Positions 60,178 through 64,000 of a DNA stretch of 64,000 bases are shown here, one piece after another. Origin of the DNA: Halobacteriales archaeon YIM A00010. GTDB taxonomy: Archaea > Halobacteriota > Halobacteria > Halobacteriales > Haloarculaceae. The stretch is taken from contig JAKCFJ010000001.1 of NCBI GenBank assembly GCA_025041175.1, forward strand, positions 1,240,001-1,304,000. The letters are read 5' to 3'. The position numbers and the translations under genes are program-made. Position 1 is the stretch's first letter. Each line of letters opens with the position of its first letter. The notes beneath the pieces are model-generated. The model worked only from the letters and a program-made list of their open reading frames with translations, was not told the origin of the DNA and made no database searches.

Positions 60178-60996
60178 TCATAGGCTGATGACCGGCGCGT
60201 TCAGCCAGTCGGTGGCCGCCCGAACGGTGTCAAACCGGTCGCATTCGAGAACGACCGGAGCGCTGAGTTCGCCGAGCCGGACGACAGCGAGCGCTACAGT
60301 CACAGGGTCGTCCGGGAGACCAAGCGCTCCTGGCACGGACTCGACAGCCCGTTCGAACTCGTTCCGGAGCCGATCACACAGGTGTCTACGAGCGGCTCGA
60401 GCCAGATTCGCGGCCCGGTCTTCGAGCGCCAGCCGCTCGTCGTGGCGGTCGTGGAGCTGTCGCTGTCGGTCGCGCGCTCGTTCGAGCGCCTGCTCGGCCG
60501 CAGCGCGTTCGGTTGCAAGCTCGCTCAACTCCCGCATCGCGCGTTCGAGCGCCCCGTACGCTTCCCCCGCTTGCTGTCCGGGCCGGTCTCGAAGCGCTTT
60601 CACCTGTCCTTGCAGCCGCGCAACCCGCTCTCTTTGTCGGTCGAGTTCATCGGCCGTCTCGGCCAATCGCTTGCGCGCTGTCGCGGTGTCGACCCCGGAG
60701 ACCGATAGCTCGCCGATGCGGTCCTGTATCCGGTCGTGCTCCTCGTCTTGTGGCGCTGACCAGCCACGAGACCGAGCAGCCGCCGCAAGCGCAGTGTGCC
60801 GCCGAAGCGTCATGCCCGACGCGATCCGACCGACGTGCTCGTGAAGATCGCCCGGATCACCACACGCGACCCGAAGGCCGCTCTCCTTGCCGCCTGCCAT
60901 CGCGTGGACGATCCGCGCGCCGTCGAACCGAGGGACGACGCCCGAGAGATTGATGGCTCGGCCACGCCACACCGAGCCGTCCCGCTCTATTCTCAC
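60178..60996 (-). CDS. coiled-coil haloarchaeal protein, 272 aa (DUF7856-like)
   Basis: The product begins with GTG (MRIERDGSVWRGRAINLSGV) and has a strand-rich head, a long coiled-coil centre (about residues 85-215, with repeated DELDRQRERVARLQGQVKAL and ATERAAAEQALERARDRQRQ) and a C-terminal domain VTVALAVVRLGELSAPVVLE. It overlaps the upstream gene (GTGA) and is followed by the second ParA-like gene, so the three are probably translated together. Function unknown; family number recalled from memory. Confidence 0.82.
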   Translation of the reverse strand: MRIERDGSVWRGRAINLSGVVPRFDGARIVHAMAGGKESGLRVACGDPGDLHEHVGRIASGMTLRRHTALAAAARSRGWSAPQDEEHDRIQDRIGELSVSGVDTATARKRLAETADELDRQRERVARLQGQVKALRDRPGQQAGEAYGALERAMRELSELATERAAAEQALERARDRQRQLHDRHDERLALEDRAANLARAARRHLCDRLRNEFERAVESVPGALGLPDDPVTVALAVVRLGELSAPVVLECDRFDTVRAATDWLNAPVISL

Positions 60997-61331
60997 AGTT
61001 CTCGTCGTGCCATCGACGCTACGTCCGGGTGATCCGTTCCGGCAGCGAACGCCGAATACGGCGTGTTCGCGTGCTCGCGCTCCGAATACGCCCGCACCGC
61101 ATCACGAACGCGCTGGGGAACTGCCATGAACTCGTTGAACGGCCGTGTCCGTTCGATCTGGACCGCTTCGGGGTGCTTCTCCCGAAGACGGAGCCCGTGA
61201 AACGCACCCAACTCCGTGGCCTCGAACAGCGCCGAACGGCCAAACCACCGGACTACAACGTCCTCGTGAGAACGACGCACGTTCCGAAGGCTGCTCCGAG
61301 CAGACCGAGTGTACGTGATAATCAGGAGCAT
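60993..61331 (-). CDS. conserved haloarchaeal protein, 112 aa (DUF7855-like)
   Basis: The product starts MLLIITYTRSARSSLRNVRR and contains HEDVVVRWFGRSALFEATELGAFHGLRLREKHPEAVQIERTRPFNEF, a strongly conserved core in haloarchaea as I recall, then an Arg/Glu-rich C-terminus. It heads the leftward operon 61331-59518 behind an AT-rich promoter (61355-61400, including a TATA-like TTAAATAC). Function unknown. The Arg-Thr-Arg-Pro-Phe motif could contact nucleic acid, which is inference. Confidence 0.82.
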   Translation of the reverse strand: MLLIITYTRSARSSLRNVRRSHEDVVVRWFGRSALFEATELGAFHGLRLREKHPEAVQIERTRPFNEFMAVPQRVRDAVRAYSEREHANTPYSAFAAGTDHPDVASMARREL

Positions 61332-61425
61332 CCAATTACTACACTCATCCACTCTGTATTTAATTCTATATTAAGAATTATAAATATGATTAGATAATTG
61401 TATGAATTAAATACATTTATCCGTG
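61332..61425 (-). promoter_or_regulatory. AT-rich promoter region of the DUF7855-like operon
   Basis: The 94 bases are strongly AT-rich compared with neighbouring genes. A TATA-like element (minus strand TTAAATAC, plus strand near 61355-61363) lies about 27 bases before the ATG at 61331. Confidence 0.5.
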
Positions 61426-61701
61426 TCAGCGGTCGACAGTCTGGACATCGAACCGTTCGACGGTGTCATCCGCGAGGCTACGGATCCGTTCGCGCGCGTC
61501 GCCGGGTGAGTCGGCGACGACGACGAGACCGTCGACCGGCGGCGGTCCGCTGGCCTTGTAGGCGTCTCGTTCCTCGAAGTTCGTCGCGTAGGTGCGGAGA
61601 ATCGAGCGCACGCGAACCTCCATCGATCCGAGATCGATCTCGCCGTCTTCGAACTCCGAGAGGGCGTCTTCGACGTTTCTGAGTGCGGATATCCGGTCCA
61701 T
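61426..61701 (-). CDS. conserved haloarchaeal protein downstream of mcm, 91 aa (DUF7854-like)
   Basis: The product starts MDRISALRNVEDALSEFEDG, has a helical acidic first half (VRVRSILRTYATNFEERDAY) and a second half with PPPVDGLVVVADSPGDARERIRSLADDTVERF, which looks like a compact alpha/beta domain. Its ATG overlaps the mcm stop (TAATG), so it is co-translated with mcm. Function unknown; I associate it with the conserved mcm neighbourhood. Confidence 0.85.
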   Translation of the reverse strand: MDRISALRNVEDALSEFEDGEIDLGSMEVRVRSILRTYATNFEERDAYKASGPPPVDGLVVVADSPGDARERIRSLADDTVERFDVQTVDR

Positions 61702-64000
61702 TATACGGTTCGGAACGTATCGGATTGGGGTTCGTACACGTCACCTTGGCGACGTAGCTTTTCGAGTTCGTACTCGGCTTTGTCCCGTTCCATTCCTGCC
61801 TCCTCTACGCGTTCGAGCACTTCTTCACGGGGGGCACCGACATCGTGATCCTCTTCGACCTCGGCGATGATGCTTTTGAGATTGCGAATTCGGTCGCGTT
61901 GGCTTTTCGACGTTCCCGTTTCGATCACGTCGGCATCGAACTCCCCGGTTTCGGGGTCCATTCCGATGTCTTCGAGCGATGCGGTCACGATGTCGAGAAT
62001 GCGATCGACGTCCTCGGCGTCGACGGTGTCGGACAGTCGCACGCGGGCGCTCGCTTCGGCCAGGCGTACGAACGCTTCGAGCTTTCGGGCTGTCACCGGC
62101 ACCGGCGCGTCGTTGTCCGTGCCCTGTGAGCGCAAATCCACGTAGAACTCCTCGATCGTGGTTTTTGCCTCCTCGGTCATCGTCGGGAAACAGCTCCGCC
62201 TCGCGTACGCGATGTATTTCCGCAACAGATCGGTGTCGATCGCCGGCTCGACGTCCTCGGTGACCGTATCGACCTCCTCTTGGGTGATGTCCGACGCGCT
62301 GTTTTCGGACCGGTGGGTGTGTAACTCCCCCGCGTAGTTCGTGTTGAGAATGTGTTGTGCGAGCTTTTTGTCCTTCTCCGGGTCGGGTTTGTCCGTCACG
62401 GTGAAGATGATATCGAACCGCGATATCAGCGCCGGTTCGAGATCGATCTGCCCCGCAATGGCCTCGAATTCGTCGAACCGACCGTACTTCGGGTTCGCGG
62501 CACCGAGCAGCGAACACCTGGATTTGAGGGTGGCGTTGATGCCGGCCTTGCTGACGCTGATTTCCTGCTGTTCGAGGGCTTCGTGCATCGCTGACCGGTC
62601 CTCGGAGTTGTGGACGACCATCCCGTTGGCGATGAAGTTGTGCGTCCCGGCGACGGTGAGATCGTACACTGACTCGTAGTCGTGGTCCTCGATCAGCCGT
62701 GTGGTCTCGACCCGGTGGTAGGTGATCTCCTCTCTCCCTGTTCGAGGCGTGGTGGTCGATCGGCGGGCTATTCCGCCGTCGGTGACCGCTGGGGCCGTAT
62801 CGGGCACGGCCACCAGATCGCCGGGTGCGAGCAACCCGGCGGGCGTTTCGTCGCGCTCACCCCCATCGAGAACGAAAAACGGGTGATCTGGGGTCGCCGT
62901 CAGCTGCTCACCGGATTCGAGCGTGATCTCACACAACTGGCTCGGGGCGTCATACTCGTGGACCGCCTCGACCGATCGACGGTCGAGACGGTCGTCGTCG
63001 GTCGCCGTCCACACGTCGACATCCGTCCCGCGGATCGTTCTGCCGTTCTCGTGGCGTTCGGTGTCGCCGTGTGCCGCCCGTGTGAGTTCTCGGATGGGGA
63101 CGACCTCCTCGGCGGTGCGGACGAGGGTGTCGCCGGTCACACACTGCATCTTGTCCAGCTCGTCGACCGCCGCGACGCCCTGGTCCGCGAGCACGAGCGC
63201 CCCCGCTTCGAGCGACCACTGTTGGCCGTCGCTGAAGTCGTCGCGGACCGCAGCAGCGGTAAGCCCTGCCGCGGAGGAGCCTTTGCCGGAGGCGTACACC
63301 GACCGGGGGGCGATGTTCCTGACGTACTGCAGCAGCTGGGACTTTCCCGTGCCGGGATCGCCGATCAGCAGAATGTGCATATCACCCCGGATGCGCGATC
63401 CGTCGGGGAGGTGTTTCGTCACCCCGGAGAACAGCTGGAGGATGATGGCGAGTTTCTCCTTTTCGTACCCGTAGATCGACGGCGCCATCGACCCGACCAT
63501 CTGCTGGTAGACGTCCTCCTCGTCGGACAGCGAAATGATGCGCTTTTTGTCCTCATCACTGATCGTCATGTCTTCGAACCGGTCGTCCTCGATCTCGACC
63601 GCCACCCCGTCCATGTAGATGTCGAACATCGTCGACTTCTCGCCGTGGGATTCCTGCTGATCGAGGTGTAACACCCCGGTCACGCGGACGGTGTCGCCGG
63701 CGGTGACCTCCCCAGTGATATCGTCTTCGATGTTGATGTCGAGGCTCTGGGGGCGTTCTCCTCCGCGCAATCCTTCCGGGCTCTCCTGAACGCGGAGTTT
63801 CTGGGCGTCGACGAACTCGGATTGATCGAAGTTGATCCTGAACGGGCCTTGCCGCTCACAGCCCTGACACTCGTGCGGTGAGTGGAACTCTCCCCCAGTC
63901 TGTGGAATGCGCGTCAGGGTGCCACACCGCTGGCATTCGAACGCCGCGTCTTGGACTTTCGGACGGACGTTCGTCGCTTTGCGGATGATCCCCCGAATAC
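61701..64000 (-). CDS. mcm: MCM replicative helicase, intein-containing, N-terminus outside window
   Basis: This is the replicative DNA helicase. Seen in the window: a zinc site (CQRCGT ... CQGCER), the N-terminal beta-hairpin domain, Walker A ILLIGDPGTGKSQLLQYVRN, ALVLADQGVAAVDELDKMQ (Walker B region) and, after an intein, SEDRSAMHEALEQQEISVSK, then sensor and arginine finger regions (LISRFDIIFTVTDKPDPEKD) and a C-terminal winged helix. The intein interrupts DELDKMQ|SEDRSAM. The host protein is functional only after protein splicing. About 765 codons, including 179 of intein, lie inside. Confidence 0.97.
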   Translation of the reverse strand, partial: IRGIIRKATNVRPKVQDAAFECQRCGTLTRIPQTGGEFHSPHECQGCERQGPFRINFDQSEFVDAQKLRVQESPEGLRGGERPQSLDINIEDDITGEVTAGDTVRVTGVLHLDQQESHGEKSTMFDIYMDGVAVEIEDDRFEDMTISDEDKKRIISLSDEEDVYQQMVGSMAPSIYGYEKEKLAIILQLFSGVTKHLPDGSRIRGDMHILLIGDPGTGKSQLLQYVRNIAPRSVYASGKGSSAAGLTAAAVRDDFSDGQQWSLEAGALVLADQGVAAVDELDKMQCVTGDTLVRTAEEVVPIRELTRAAHGDTERHENGRTIRGTDVDVWTATDDDRLDRRSVEAVHEYDAPSQLCEITLESGEQLTATPDHPFFVLDGGERDETPAGLLAPGDLVAVPDTAPAVTDGGIARRSTTTPRTGREEITYHRVETTRLIEDHDYESVYDLTVAGTHNFIANGMVVHNSEDRSAMHEALEQQEISVSKAGINATLKSRCSLLGAANPKYGRFDEFEAIAGQIDLEPALISRFDIIFTVTDKPDPEKDKKLAQHILNTNYAGELHTHRSENSASDITQEEVDTVTEDVEPAIDTDLLRKYIAYARRSCFPTMTEEAKTTIEEFYVDLRSQGTDNDAPVPVTARKLEAFVRLAEASARVRLSDTVDAEDVDRILDIVTASLEDIGMDPETGEFDADVIETGTSKSQRDRIRNLKSIIAEVEEDHDVGAPREEVLERVEEAGMERDKAEYELEKLRRQGDVYEPQSDTFRTV
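62607..63143 (-). mobile_element. 179-residue mini-intein in MCM
   Basis: The intein starts with Cys after DKMQ (CVTGDTLVRTAEEVVPIREL) and ends VAGTHNFIANGMVVHN before Ser. Splicing blocks are visible: block A CVTGDTLV, block B LESGEQLTATPDHPFFV with the His of TPDHP, block F YESVYDLTVAGTHNFIANG, and block G with His-Asn, +1 residue Ser. No LAGLIDADG or HNH endonuclease domain is present, so it is a mini-intein that can no longer home by itself. The insertion site at Walker B is a known MCM intein site. Confidence 0.92.

Overview
The window comes from a halophilic archaeon (class Halobacteria); genus not determined. Evidence: GC-rich coding DNA, very acidic proteins, Tat-type lipoproteins (twin Arg plus lipobox), TATA boxes 25-30 nt upstream of start codons (leaderless transcripts), a TFIIB-type factor, an MCM helicase with a mini-intein, an Orc1/Cdc6 protein, and several protein families I associate only with haloarchaea. 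I saw no rRNA, tRNA or CRISPR array.

Layout. 1-2.7 kb: the N-terminal part of carB and three small genes. 3-11.4 kb: a probable catabolic locus. A leftward operon (amidohydrolase, small Rieske protein, MmgE/PrpD enzyme, Bat-type HTH regulator) faces a rightward nitrilase-superfamily gene and a four-gene betaine-type ABC importer. 11.5-20.2 kb: two flavoproteins, haloarchaeal unknowns, a 29-residue zinc-finger peptide, thrB, pdxS and a DUF1405 membrane protein. 20.2-22.6 kb: an AbrB/PIN toxin-antitoxin pair with a palindromic operator, and a Tat-exported LVIVD propeller protein. 22.6-28 kb: an HFX_2341-type regulator and glpABC. 28.5-31.7 kb: accessory DNA with phage-like small genes, a frameshifted UPF0175 antitoxin remnant and an orc/cdc6 gene without a visible origin. 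31.8-46.7 kb: a sugar-acid dehydratase, CAP protein, NSS transporter, MutS5, LarE, a tRNA-binding protein, an S66 peptidase gene broken by a hairpin insertion, a histidine phosphatase, an AbrB-PhoU regulator, a four-gene ABC export operon and a PadR regulator. 46.9-49.4 kb: TatC with a roughly 600-residue Ser/Arg/Asp-rich N-terminal extension made of 12-residue repeats. 49.9-57.2 kb: an SDR enzyme, mutL, an iron-siderophore binding protein with a DtxR-type box, and mutS. 57.2-64 kb: an information-processing cluster of two ParA/MinD-like proteins lacking the P-loop lysine, TFB with an apparent frameshift, four haloarchaeal unknowns and intein-bearing mcm.

The strongest unexplained signals are small structured repeats. 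(1) A tandem mini-hairpin element occurs at three places inside two genes and introduces an in-frame stop in one of them. (2) A hairpin-bearing element, with compensatory differences between its two copies, sits in the same orientation just upstream of mutS5 and larE. (3) A fully palindromic element of about 100 bp occurs twice, with a remnant at a third place. (4) A 110-bp element has 15-bp perfect terminal inverted repeats. Frameshifts at short homopolymers in tfb and the UPF0175 gene could be real mutations, recoding sites or sequencing errors; reads would decide.
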